Assembly (NCBI GenBank): GCA_028671895.1
Contig: CM053802.1
Span: 34,944,201-35,008,200, forward strand
Origin: Oenanthe sinensis
Lineage: Eukaryota > Streptophyta > Magnoliopsida > Apiales > Apiaceae
Direction of reading: 5' to 3'
Length of the DNA: 64,000 nucleotides
The translations under genes and the position numbers were made by a program. Below, one piece after another: positions 22,511-33,321 of this stretch. Numbering within the stretch: position 1 is the first letter of the stretch; each line of letters opens with the position of its first letter. The notes below the pieces were generated by a model, which did no database searches, was not told where the DNA came from, and saw only the letters and a program-made list of their open reading frames with translations.

Positions 22511-24419
22511 GTTTTATTTTTATAAATACAAGTTGGCATCATTATTTTTGTTAATTTTATGTTTACTTTTATCTTTTAGTCTATATATATATAATATGTG
22601 CTGATTATTTCATGTCACTTTTGAGAAGTAGGAAAGATCTATGAGTTTGATCATCCAATAGTTTCTAATAGTGAAATCCTAATCATTGGCATCAATCTCT
22701 ATCCAAGATCTTAGAATCAAACACACAAACACTATCACATCCATCTCTCTAACCATTAAACAAAATACCTAATTGTTAAGAATGAGGGAGTCAATGCCTT
22801 GAGTGCATTTGATAAGGTTGGTGATGTGAGTGAACCAACAGCTCTGTCTCTAGAAAGGTGATTCAAATATATAAACTGAGACAACTGTTAGCTCATCTGT
22901 GTACTCTCAAAAGGGTACAGACTTGGAAAAGGCAAAACTGTTACTAGGTTCATTCTCTCAACAGAGTGAGTCTATTGAATTCAGCATGTCAGCCAAGGCT
23001 ACTAATGAAGAGTTAATTTATCTGACATTTTCAAAGAACACATAAATAAATTGTTTTATTTTTAAGGACCAACATTTGGTATCCAAAAGGGACCAATAAT
23101 TGGGACCAAGAGGGAGCAACTGAAATGTCACAAGAAGGATGAATTGACGGAAGCAATTATTCTAAACTTCCATATCAAGGAAGGAAGGATGATTGATGAT
23201 TCTGACTGAATCAACATGCCTTCATAGGTGTCAGGAGGAAACATGGATCAATTTTTATATTATAGATCCTTGTCACCCTCCCCAGATGGAACATATCTGG
23301 ATTCTTAATGGAATAGATCATCTTAGATGATCAGCAAATCATTGAATCTATTCTTGAAGCAATTCAATTTTAAAAGTAAAATATTTTAATAGATTCAATT
23401 GAGGACGGGGATTTACGAAACCCCATTGAACCACCAGTGACCTCTCTTGAAGGGGCTATGATGATCTTTCTTGCAGGTACAAAAGATTGTGTCATCCGTA
23501 CTAAGAGAGAACCAATGTTGTGAGAAAAGAGTGAAACACAAGTGATAAAGAGTGAAAATATATATTCTATGAGTGAAACACTTAGAGAGTATATGAGCGA
23601 AACACTTGTAAGATACACAAAGTAAAATCACACACTAGCACATTTACCAAATCCCATTTCCAATTCCTTATTACAGATTTCTAATGTTACTCAACTAAGG
23701 GGAAGTAAATTTCTTCTGAAGAGGATTACTCAACTAAGGGGGAGAAGTGTTGAACAAGATCCAAAAGGGAGAAGTGTTATCCAAAAAGGGAGAAGTGTTG
23801 AACAAGACTTTTACCATAAGAGGATTACTCAACTAAGGAGGAGAATTGTTGAACAAGAAAAGGGGGTATATAACAACATGCTTGGATTGGATAGAACTAA
23901 TGATTATTTATTAATTCTTCTATTCCATTTGATTTTAGAAGATTCTTGGATATAGGATTATCCGGATTTTCTAAAATTCATAATATGTCATAGTTTGCAT
24001 TTTTATATCTGTAATGGTTTAATGTTGTATGTATGCCATGTCTGTTATCTCTTTTAAAATGGTTGGTTAATTCAAGTAAGGGGAGAATGAATTCACCTTG
24101 GGAGAGAATGGAAGACAAGAGTTGGAGAAACAGAGGAGAAGTGGTAATGAGAAGAGAACAAGACTTCATCCCTGCCACCCTAAGGGGGAGTAGTGATGAG
24201 TCTGAGAAATGAAGATAATACTACTTGTATAATATGTTCAGTGCTAGAGGAACAAACATCTTTCATTTCAATTACTCAAGAAATCTGGAAATGTATTATA
24301 TAATCCAGAGAATAGTTTATTATTTACAGTTCTTAAATGTCATATTATTTTCTTAGTTGTTAGTTGAGTTATCCTCTAGAAATTTGTGTGTTAAATGTTT
24401 AACAATAAATAGGGGAGAT
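22273..24419 (+). other. Element C 3' region between pol and LTR
   Basis: There is no credible ORF. It contains a TA/TG microsatellite and, at 23690-23880 and 24180, several purine blocks of the type AAGGGGGAGAAGTGTTGAAC, before the true polypurine tract AGGGGAGAT at 24411-24419. SIRE elements often carry polypurine-like repeats here. If an extra ORF was once present, it is no longer recognisable. Confidence 0.7.
22436..22508. repeat. (TA)n(TG)n microsatellite
   Basis: About 16 TA units are followed by about 20 TG units in the 3' untranslated part of element C. Uninterrupted, hence probably length-variable. Confidence 0.95.
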
Positions 24420-26165
24420 TGAAAGGCATATGACTAGGCCTATTTGTAATAATTAGATGATAACTCAACTAAGATAAGAAACAGAAGTAAATAATAAATA
24501 TGATAACAGGAATCAAGACGAAGAAAGTTAACTAGACACAAAGAATCCTAAATATCAGAAGTGTTCTAATGAAGATGCTACTCTATACAAGAAGAAGTTC
24601 ATTAATATGTTCAAGCGTCGGCGTAAAATATAGAAGTAGTATTTCAAAAGAGTTCAGGAGATACAGAAGATTCTAAGTGGCTACTACAAAAAGATTCCAG
24701 GAAAAGAAAATATTGAAGACAAAGCAAGAAGCAAGAAGCAAGACAAAGACCACTACAATAGAAATGAGAATCGACATTATAGTTAGTCATCCGTGAACAA
24801 GACTAGTGATCAGGGTGTTAACAATATCAGTGAAGATTCGTCATCAAAAAGTTCAAGTGGTTAGAAAGGTTATTGTTCAAGAACAGAAGAGTTTTATCTA
24901 CATCAACAATAGTCCTACAATCAAGACTTTAATTTAATTCTCTATTAATTAATTAAATTAATTAGTTAATTTAATTAGTAAATTAATTCACTCAGAATTA
25001 ATTTACTTCTTAAATAAATTAAATAATTAATTAATTTAGAATTATTTTAGAAGGAAAAAGATAGAAGCTGGAAGATTAAAGGGATACAGATACAGCTAAA
25101 CAGGCCTGACGGTACTGACTTGAAGAAAAGACGAAAAAAGAATTGACACAGAAGAAATGCAGAGTCATATATTCGTAAAAGTGGAACCCCGGTTGGAATT
25201 GATTTATCATTTCTAAGTCAAAAGGAGTTCGGTTCCAGACCATCAGAAGACTGCAGCTTAGAGCGTAAGGATTTATTTTTATTAATAAATATTTTATTTA
25301 TTTAGTAAATTATATTTATAAATATCTAAATAATATTAGATATTTATTTTTATAATTTATGAATTAAATTATTATTTATTAATCAAAGATTATAAGATGT
25401 ACGGGTCTAAAAGCATTTCTACGGGGCTAATAGAGAGTAACCTACGACAATAAAAAAAGGGCAGGTGGTTTTTGTTTTTATTCAACCAACCAGTTGGTGC
25501 ACATGTCAGAGAAGAAAGTCTTACCGCTTGGTTGAAAGGTCTTACCGAGATTCAATTTTAGAAAGTCTTACCGAAAAATCCAGTAAGACTTTAATTCAAA
25601 AGTCTAACCGAATTTTTAAGTAAAACTTTTCAAAAGTCTTACCGAATTTTTCAGTAAGACTTTTCAAAAGTCTTGCCAAGTTTTGAAAAGTCTTACCGAG
25701 AATCAAAAGTCTTGCCCATCAGTTTTTAAAAGTCTTACAGGCTTATTTTAAAAGGTCTTTTGATTTTTTAAATAAGTTTTATTCAAAGGTCTTGCTGTGT
25801 TTTTCCTCTATATATATGAGGATCTTGCCTTCAGTATTTCAGTTGATCAAGTTGATAAAAAATAGTTCAAATTCATAAATTTATATGTATTGTAATATTC
25901 ACAGATTTCTATGCAAGTTTGAATATAATTGTTAAATCAGGATAATTCATGTCAAAATCGTTCTAGACATTTAATCAGTTATATAAACTATCATCTTAAT
26001 AAGTTTGTAATACTTTTCAAGTTAAAATTATATCTTCTACTTGAACCGTATTTCAATAAAATTAATATTTCGCGATTAATTAAAATAATATTTTTTAATC
26101 AGAAATTCCACGATTAAATTTAGATATTATATTCAACCCCCCTTCTACAATATCAGGGATCAACA
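24420..26165 (+). repeat. Element C 3' LTR, 1746 bp
   Basis: It is a direct copy of 14633-16339 with scattered substitutions and small indels. It is longer partly because the AAAGTCTTACCGA array (about 25510-25800) has one more unit pair and the TTAATTAA-rich stretch near 24955 is expanded. TATA box near 25807. Confidence 0.93.
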
Positions 26166-26607
26166 CACAAAACCGATTTCAGAGCAATTTCAACAACCGA
26201 CCAGGATTTCAGTTTAAGGGAAATAGTCGACCAGGGAATGGAGGTCATAATTTTGGCAATCAAGGGAATCGATTTCAGAATAATAACCAGCAGCAAGTGA
26301 ACTGATTCTTTAACAACAATCAGCAACAAGGAAATCGATCACCACCAGTATGCAAGATATGTGGGAAAAACCATTGTGAGGTGTGTAATCGACTTAATGC
26401 AGTGTGTTATAAATGCAAGCAGAAAGGACATTACGCTAACGAGTGCTCTTTGCCATGGAATCCTGAGATGTTTTGTTATAAGTGTGGCAATAAAGGTCAT
26501 GTATCCAAGGACAACAAAGTCAACATCAACAATGGGAATCAGAACAAAGCTACAAGGTCTAGCAATGCAGGTCAGCCCAAGACCAGTACTTTTAATACGA
26601 GTCTCTA
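26166..26607 (+). pseudogene. Element B gag, 3' part with two zinc knuckles
   Basis: This continues the gag frame interrupted at 14632 (next codon at 26171). It is Asn/Gln/Arg-rich, with one TGA at about 26302. Then come C-K-I-C-G-K-N-H and two knuckles: C-Y-K-C-K-Q-K-G-H-Y-A-N-E-C, and C-Y-K-C-G-N-K-G-H-V-S-K-D-N, whose last Cys is replaced by Asn. It ends S-T-F-N-T-S-L, matching the point in element D just before the protease (R-T-F-N-M-T-V), after which a deletion begins. Confidence 0.92.
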
Positions 26608-26790
26608 GATATTCAACATGATTTATCTTATATTGAAAAACTAGTTCAGATATTAGATCGTAAAGATAAGGTATTAAGGAATAAGACAATACCTTTAGTT
26701 AAGATATTGTTGAGAAATCCCTTGGTTGAGTAATTAACATGGGAGGTAGAGAGTGAAATGTTACCTCAGTACCCGAATCTATTTTCTTAA
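26608..26790 (+). pseudogene. Element B pol C-terminal remnant
   Basis: After the deletion junction a different frame reads Q-I-L-D-R-K-D-K-V-L-R-N-K and T-W-E-V-E-S-E-M-L, the chromodomain-like end of a Tekay-type polyprotein, matching the last 60 residues of the protein of element D. One in-frame TAA is at about 26731, and the natural stop is at 26788. Compared with D, about 3.2 kb (protease to integrase C-terminus) is missing. The polypurine tract AAGGGGGGAAGAA follows at 26818-26830. Confidence 0.9.
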
Positions 26791-26830
26791 GTTGGATTCT
26801 GGAGACAGAATCCTTATAAGGGGGGAAGAA

Positions 26831-29800
26831 TGTAACGACCGGGAAAATTTCATTTATGTTATAATATTTAAATATGTTTTTAATATAATTTTTGGTGTGT
26901 CAAATTATTTTTAATGTAATTATTTGTGTTAGGATTTTTATTAAATAGGAAAATTATCTGATATGTGTTATGTGACTTATGCGTAGCCTTAATTATTTTA
27001 TTCTATATTAGTTTAATTTTTGTATCGTTAAAATCAAATTATTTCAATTTATGATTATCGGGCCCAGCCTCTGTAGAGCACTAAAGACCTTATTTTTTGT
27101 TCCTTTATTTTTGTGGAAATGATAAAATCCTCAAAATAAATGTATTTTATTATTTTTAGAACATTAATAATTTTTTAGGAATTTTGACATATATATTGTA
27201 GTTATTCAAAAATATTTATTTTTATATTTTATTCCGTAAAAATTATTTTGGGTTTTTATTTTAATTATGGGGTGAAATTACTTTTAATCAAATTTAAGCC
27301 CTTGATTTTTAGAAAATATAAATAGTTTTCTTTGATAAAATTTTATTAAAAAGACAATTATCCCTACTTGATAATTGGGGGGCAGTCTTAATTAGGGTTT
27401 GTGTTCTTTGGAGTAATCTGATCGTTTTAAGTTGATACCCAACTCCGTTTCTTGAGCTTGAGTAATCGTTGTGAAGCTTATAACACGTACTACATGTTGG
27501 TATTGTTACTTTTAGTCAATAGTTTAAGTTTTAAAATCAAGTTCTGGACGGCCTTTGTGCTTAATTTATGCATTGATATTGGTTGATTGTTACTTGACTT
27601 TGATGTTGGGGCTGAGTAGGTTGTAGTCTGTAGGTCATATCCATATCTTTACTTTGATTTTCTAAGTCCGTTTGGTTGCTCATAGGAAAATAGATTTTAT
27701 ACTATTTCTTAACAATTACTTGTATGGATAGACTCTAGATGTTGTTGGCTTCGATTTGATATAGATATTTCAAAACCTTGTTTATGATTTTGCTTACCGG
27801 ATTCTGGGCAGCCGGAGTTTTGGCCGGAATCTTCATTTGCGACTGAGTTTATGTACATGGTTATGCTACTTAGTTGATTATGAAATTGTTGAGATAATGA
27901 GTTTTGAGTCTGGGCTACTAAACGAGTCACGAGAGTATTTTTCCAGTCACCTTTTTCCATTTGTTCCCGTCCAAGCAGTCGATGTTTTGTGTATATATAT
28001 TATATGGTTATACTCCTGCTAGTTGTAGCCTTTAATTGTGTACGCAACCCATATGCTCAATCATGTAATTAATACTTATGTATTATCGTATTATATATTA
28101 TTAGTAACCTTGATTAATTTGTGGAAGAATATGGAAGATGAAATAATCTAGAGAGGTATTGAAGGGGTTGGTAAACACCTGGGAAGTGTTGTAGTTCATC
28201 TCCGTGCACATCAAAAGGGTGGTTTTGGCATGTCCATTAAGTTTCACTCAGCACTACACCATAAATCACTCTGATTCATTGTGATAGTCTTGAGCGTTGC
28301 AGAAAGAATTTTTTTTTTTTTTGCAACATATGGCTTAATATGTGAATGTTTGGAAATTAAGTTTTGAAGTTGTACACCATTGCAATAGAGTTTAATATTT
28401 ATATTTTGAATAAGGTTTTATAGGCCAAGTTGGATCTTACTGTATAACATGCAATGTTGGATTGAAGCATCTAAATCTTTAAAAATTTGCAATTGGATAA
28501 ATTTAAGGAGCTCATTGAAATCATGTTAGGCTTAAATGTTTGACTTGTTTTGATGTGCTTGTAAACTGGGTGAAGAGCTCACGATCAGAGATTTGTTCAG
28601 GTGAAAATGATTAATGTCATTGCTGCTTGCACTTTTTCTAACCAAATATGTGACAAGAATATGTTAATACAAAAAGTCTAAACATATCAACAATGAAAAT
28701 TCCAGTTTAGAGGAATGTAAGAGAATTGTTTGCTAGCTATCAAATAGTATGTCTATTTTAGCACTATTTTTCATAGTCAGAAATCATACTCAACGATTTG
28801 TACCAGATCCGAAGATTGACGGGAACATAACAAAAGAGCAAAAAAAATCTAGTGCTTAGAATTTCTATTCAATGCATGCCTATAAGTCCTGATACAGGAA
28901 AACTGAGGATCATAGTTTTACATTTTAATCATCCTGCTTAAGTAAAGAGTCTGATTTTAATTAATATTTGTTGAACCTTAGTGGTTCCTATTTTTGTAAA
29001 ATAGGAGCTGGTGCTCGGCTGATCCAAACCCCTGTGTATTGAGAACTAATCTTCCATGTCAAATTGTATATAATTTGTTGGTAATATTCTCAGTCCTATT
29101 AATATATATACATATGTATATATGGTTATTTTTGTGTATTCCCCTGTTTTATATTGACCATCTGATAATCCTTTTGAATTATGAATGTTGGGCTGTATAT
29201 GTAAGAAATAAATTGTTTTGTTTCAAAATCAATTTGATTTAATTATTTTAATTTATATAGATAATCGTTTAATTAATTATAATTAATTGGTAATTTATTT
29301 TAATCAATTAATTTAATTAATTAAATATTATTTGAATATAATTAAAAATAATTGGATTTAATTATTTTGAGAAATAAAAATTATTTATTTATTTATTATT
29401 TAATTATTTAATAATCCCTTTATTCGTTTCAAATGAAACAAATTTGTTTGAAACCATAAAAATAATCCGAAAATGATAAAAATAGTTTCAATTCCCTTAT
29501 TTATTTACCAATCCAGATTAATATTTTATTAAATATTTAGGGATCTAATAATTATTCGAAATAGATAACAATATTCCGCTTTGACTCAAATAATATTTTA
29601 GAGTCTACTTTTAATTATTTGACTGCTCTTTAATTTATGAGTCTATTCGCCTGTTAATTGATGCTACTTGTTTATTATTTATTATTTATTGTTCCTTATT
29701 GATAGAACGCATGGGTAGACACTAGAATCTAAATTAGAATATTGTATCTGTAGATACAAGTGAGGTAGTAGATAGACGAGTAGTGTAGACGTCCCATTCC

Positions 29801-30999
29801 AGCTTTAGGACAGCTTCGATCTCAGGTAAGTATTTCTTCTTTGATCCTCTTAAACACTTTTGTTTTACTGTTTTCATTTATTCGTATCATGATGAATAGT
29901 TATTGTTCAGAACTATTTATGATTCCTGTTTTATTATGTGCATCAGAGTTACTTGTTATTCGTACTCTGAATATTGGAAGTTGATTATAATAAACACATC
30001 ATATCTTGTGTTATCGTAGTAAATAATGAGGATATGGTCTGTATTTAAAACTAAGCATACCTTTGAGTTCGTTTGCTCTATATTGGATTGGAATTTAGCG
30101 CAAGAGGCCAGTAACAGACCCTGGTCCAGCGGTATGATATAATTGGCATAAGAGGCCAGTAGACGTTGGTGCTCTGTCCCGCGGTATGACTCACAATGGG
30201 AATAAGCCCGATTTCGTACATTTCAATTCACAGTATATTTTATGAGGATATGGTAACCATTCCATCTTCTTATAGGCTAACATTACTTGCCTAGGGTACC
30301 TAACTGAAATCTAGATTATGTGGTGTGACATGACTAGTCCTTTTGCTTTTTAACCTGATCAGAGGGCAATAGTGGTGTGTGTTGATTATCCAATCCATAT
30401 TGCCTGTGTGGCTATTATATTTTGATTTTGAGCAGTTGATTCATTTTGATTACATAATGCATTGTTTTAGTGGAGATAAACTGTGATTTATTTACTGTTC
30501 AGTTTTTATAATAAACTGTTTTATACTCCGTTCTCTATACAGATCTCATATCATGATTTAATTTCAATTGTTCATATACTTGCTGAGCATTTCTTTGGCT
30601 CACTCTTACTTTTTATTAAATTCTGTCAGATATCTAGTATGAGTCATAGCGGTAGCTCTAGCGGGCATAGAGAGATTCAGGTGTTAGGGTGGCTCACTTC
30701 TCGGGCTTCCCAGGTATTTAGTTGTTTACAGTTTTGTTGTAGATAGAATGTGTAATAAAAGGAATTTAGACTTAAAACTTATCTAAACTTATGGATTTTA
30801 GTTTTGTATTTAGTTTTTGGTTTGTAATAAATTGATTTGGTTTACTTTTAGTTTGAGCTACGTAATTTCATACTATAACCTGTTAGCGATCCTTAGTTAT
30901 TGACGGGTCAGTGCGCCTATGGTTTATTATTTTATTATATTTTATTATTAATTGGTTGGTGACCCTCAGATCTAGACCACGGGTTTGGAGAGCGTCACA
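26831..30999 (+). repeat. Element B LTR2, complete, 4169 bp
   Basis: It begins TGTAACGACC after the polypurine tract and ends GCGTCACA before a primer site. It carries two degenerate units containing GCAAGAGGCCAGTA or a close variant near 30098-30160, the CTTGCTGAGC motif at 30579, and a short frame from the ATG at 30639 with possible GT donors at 30681 and 30714, in the position of the LTR exon of element D. Its 3' end, GACCACGGGTTTGGAG..CACA, resembles those of G and D. Confidence 0.93.
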
Positions 31000-31001
31000 A
31001 T

Positions 31002-31013
31002 TGGTATCAGAGC
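31002..31013 (+). other. Element B primer-binding site
   Basis: TGGTATCAGAGC lies two bases after the end of LTR2. Its presence here shows that LTR2 also acts as a 5' LTR to the truncated second unit. Confidence 0.93.
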
Positions 31014-31560
31014 TACAGGTTGGTATTCACTGAAATAAGTAGAGATATAGCTCAAGAAAGATTTGGTAGATCACATAAGATAGGTTGATAGTCATTTGAG
31101 ATAAGTTTACATTTGATTTTAGTTTAAGCCTATGTTGTGAGCTGTGTTGTGATACCTATGTTTGGTAATGATGCCAATGTATGGTAGGGTTCGATTTGTA
31201 GTAGAAGGTATGTCGAAATTTTGAGTGTACATAGCCAATATCATTTCTAGTAGAATTTCCAGGAAGTAGGATGTTGTAGGCTAGTCAAATGAGCTGTTGA
31301 ATTCCATGTAAATATTTATATATGTCGACGGCAATTTTATAGTGTAAGTCCATGTTATTATATTTAGACATGCTTTTCCTTTTGACATTCAAGTACATTA
31401 GTAGTTGTGCACCATGATTTGAGAACATGAATGGGAACAAGGATTTTATTGAAAAAGGAAAACTCTTTTTCTTCACTACATTCGCCTTTTTAATATAAAT
31501 GTTATATCAACATCATGTATAGCAACGTACTAAAGTACTTGTTTATTTATTATCAGAGAT
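31014..31560 (+). other. Element B leader, copy 2
   Basis: This is non-coding leader, the same as 13481-13873 in its 3' part. No accessory ORF like that of element D is seen. Confidence 0.75.
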
Positions 31561-31701
31561 ATGGCTAATCCAAACGCGATTGAGAATGATTTGAGAAATT
31601 TGAACAACAATCAGAATCCAGTGGTGCAAGGAAATCCATTAGAGCCGGGAAACGGCAACATGATGTAACAAATATTTGAGTTATTTCGTCAACAAATTGA
31701 T
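31561..31701 (+). pseudogene. Element B gag, second copy, first 47 codons
   Basis: The ATG at 31561 again begins M-A-N-P-N-A-I-E-N-D, with one TAA where Gln is expected. It is cut off at 31701 by fusion to LTR sequence, with GAT shared by both partners at the junction. Confidence 0.9.
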
Positions 31702-31811
31702 CCTTAGTTGTTGGCGGGGTCAGTGCGCCTCTGGTTTATTATTTTATTATATTTTATTATTGGTTGGTTGGTGACCCCCAGATCTAGACCCCGGGTTTGG
31801 AGGGCATCACA
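31702..31811 (+). repeat. Element B LTR3, last 110 bp only
   Basis: It matches 30892-30999, ends CATCACA, and is followed by the CTAGT target duplication, so it is the original 3' boundary of the insertion. Confidence 0.9.
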
Positions 31812-31816
31812 CTAGT

Positions 31817-32299
31817 AGTTATTGCATCAGAATTACTAACTTTACCCGAGAAATATTTTATTATGGCATCAAAGAAGTATGACCATTCTTTTCTTAGATT
31901 CTTCCTAACTATACCACCTAAACTAGCATCAAGAGCAGTGTAATTGATTTCCCTAAGTATGGTTCTAATGTCTGTGTCAGTGAGTGTATTTTCAGTATTA
32001 TTTGCAGGAATATTTAAACACTCACCCAAGACTATAGTGGTTAGAATATACCTTTGTCCTTTGTAATTAAAGGAAATGGAAGAAAAATCATCTCCTACCT
32101 CTGTAGTTGTCCAGAATTCTTCAACTAAGTTACATACTATTTTTGGTGCTTCTGAGAGGGCCTTTGAGACTTTTGGACTATTGAGGAATTCTCTAAGTGG
32201 ATGAAATTCTGTTGGGGCTTCCTCCACCATAGTGCAAGCGACAAAGTTATTGAGTTCGTAGTAGAATCTTGTTTGCCAGACTTTCTTTGATGATGCCAT
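31817..32299 (-). pseudogene. Element E, N-terminal part of the SIRE-type extra ORF
   Basis: The ATG at 32299 begins M-A-S-S-K-K-V-W-Q-T-R-F-Y-Y. 161 uninterrupted codons run to the B insertion and contain F-N-Y-K-G-Q-R-Y-I-L, L-R-K-E-W-S-Y-F-F and A-I-T-T. The fold-like pattern and position (downstream of copia pol, same strand) match the extra ORF of SIRE-type elements in asterids as I know it; no signal peptide or membrane segment is visible, so an envelope role is not supported here. The frame is continuous with 9302-10600 after removing element B and one CTAGT. This segment has no stop, unlike the rest. Confidence 0.82.
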
Positions 32300-33030
32300 G
32301 ATCGTGTTTTTGTTATAGAGAAAAACTAACTGGAAAACTTATTAGTATTGAAGCAAGAATAATAATAAACAATAAGTGAATTAGGGTTCTTAGCAAGAGA
32401 GAGGTAAAAATTGAGTTCGTAGATTGAGAGAGAGAGAAAGAGATAGAGAAATCTTTAGTAAATTTGCAAGTAAGAATTAAAAGATGTTTTAATCTCACTA
32501 TTTATATTTACTGAGTTCCCAATCAATTTCTTACTCAAAATAAAACTTAATCGACCGTTGGAGGAAAAATGAAAAGTAGAAATTACCAATTTTGGCAATC
32601 GATTATTATATATACAGAGATGTATGTATTAATCAATTGATAAAATAAGTAATTGGTTAGTATTTGTTCAGGTCGATTGATGACATGGAACCCTTAAATT
32701 CCAGGTCATCAATTAATAACTAACTTATCCGTTGACAGGTACCACTATCAATCGATAAATATATTATCAATTGATATATTTATCTATTGACAGCTGCAAA
32801 TATCCATCGATAAATAAATATATCATCAATTGATATATTTATCTGTCGATAGCTACCACTATCCACTGATAACCAAATGTATCATCAATTGATATATTTA
32901 TTTGTCGACAGCTTTAGATATCCATTGATATGTAAAATGTTTATCAATTGATTATGGAAAAATCAACGGATTAACATAGTTAGTGGCTACAAAAACAAAT
33001 AGATCATAAATTGTCAGACATTTTATTTGA
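32300..33030 (-). other. Element E spacer between pol and extra ORF
   Basis: The spacer is non-coding and AT-rich. The stretch 32590-32960 is built of degenerate units with the palindrome ATCAATTGAT. The part next to the extra ORF (32313-32500) is purine-rich on the plus strand (AGAGAGAGAGAAAG) and could be an mRNA leader. Confidence 0.7.
32740..32955. repeat. 59-bp tandem repeat with ATCAATTGAT palindrome
   Basis: ATCAATTGAT recurs at 32766, 32825, 32884 and 32942, 58-59 bp apart. Each unit also carries TATTTATCTGTCGACAGCT and ATCCATCGAT or variants. Further single palindromes occur upstream to about 32590. Confidence 0.88.
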
Positions 33031-33321
33031 TTAAACATAGTTAAGCATACCTAAATCACAAATTAATCTATTGAAAGTAGATTCATCTAATGGTTCGGTA
33101 AAAATGTCTGCAAGTTATCTTTCACTAGGGACAAAATATAATTCAACTGTACCGTTCATTACATGTTCCCTAATGAAGTGATACCTTATGTCAATGTGCT
33201 TCGTTCTGGAATGTTGCACATGATTTTCTGTTATTGTAATGGCACTTGTGTTATCACAGAAAATAGGAATCTTAGTCATGTTGAACCCACAGTCAAATAG
33301 TTTATTCCTCATCCATAATAC
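33031..33321 (-). pseudogene. Element E copia pol, RNase H C-terminus
   Basis: The frame starts at the F insertion (V-L-W-M-R-N-K) and continues C-D-N-T-S-A-I-T-I, H-I-D-I-R-Y-H-F-I-R-E-H and the C-terminal D-L-G-M-L-N before TAA at 33031. There is one in-frame TAA in E-R-(stop)-L-A-D-I-F, where Gln is usual. It is very close to the same part of element C, so E is SIRE-like. The rest of pol lies beyond elements F, G and D, outside the window. Confidence 0.9.

Larger units (their letters stand above)
14633..26165 (+). mobile_element. Element C: Ty1/copia SIRE-like retrotransposon, decayed
   Basis: LTRs lie at 14633-16339 and 24420-26165, both TGAAAGG...CAACA. The flanking 5-mers are AACAA and CACAA, one mismatch, and the host gag frame is continuous across them, so the insertion site is secure. 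The internal region has the SIRE layout: a primer site, a very long gag with coiled C-terminal extension, pol with S-S-R-H-M-T, Y-V-D-D-I and the C-terminus S-E-L-G-L-L-N, then a 2.1-kb 3' region with repeated purine blocks. There are more than ten in-frame stops and one frameshift. No extra ORF remains downstream of pol. Confidence 0.92.
10601..31811 (+). mobile_element. Element B: Ty3/gypsy (Tekay-like) retrotransposon with three LTR parts and deleted pol
   Basis: The element is bounded by TGTAACGACC at 10601 and CATCACA at 31811, with the duplication CTAGT on both sides (10596-10600, 31812-31816). Order: LTR1 without its 3' end, leader and gag, element C inserted in gag, rest of gag, a short pol C-terminus, polypurine tract, complete LTR2 (26831-30999), primer site, leader, the first 47 gag codons, and the last 110 bp of a third LTR. 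Protease, RT, RNase H and most of integrase are absent. The gag and the pol end match element D closely, which places B in the same chromovirus (Tekay/Del-like) group. It splits the extra ORF of element E. Confidence 0.92.

Noticed and set aside
22319..22525. Frame encoding (I-Y)n and (C-V)n
   Set aside because: It is a translation of the TA/TG microsatellite.
32740..32955. CRISPR-like spaced repeat array
   Set aside because: Spacers are themselves repeated and degenerate; this is a tandem repeat in a plant retrotransposon.
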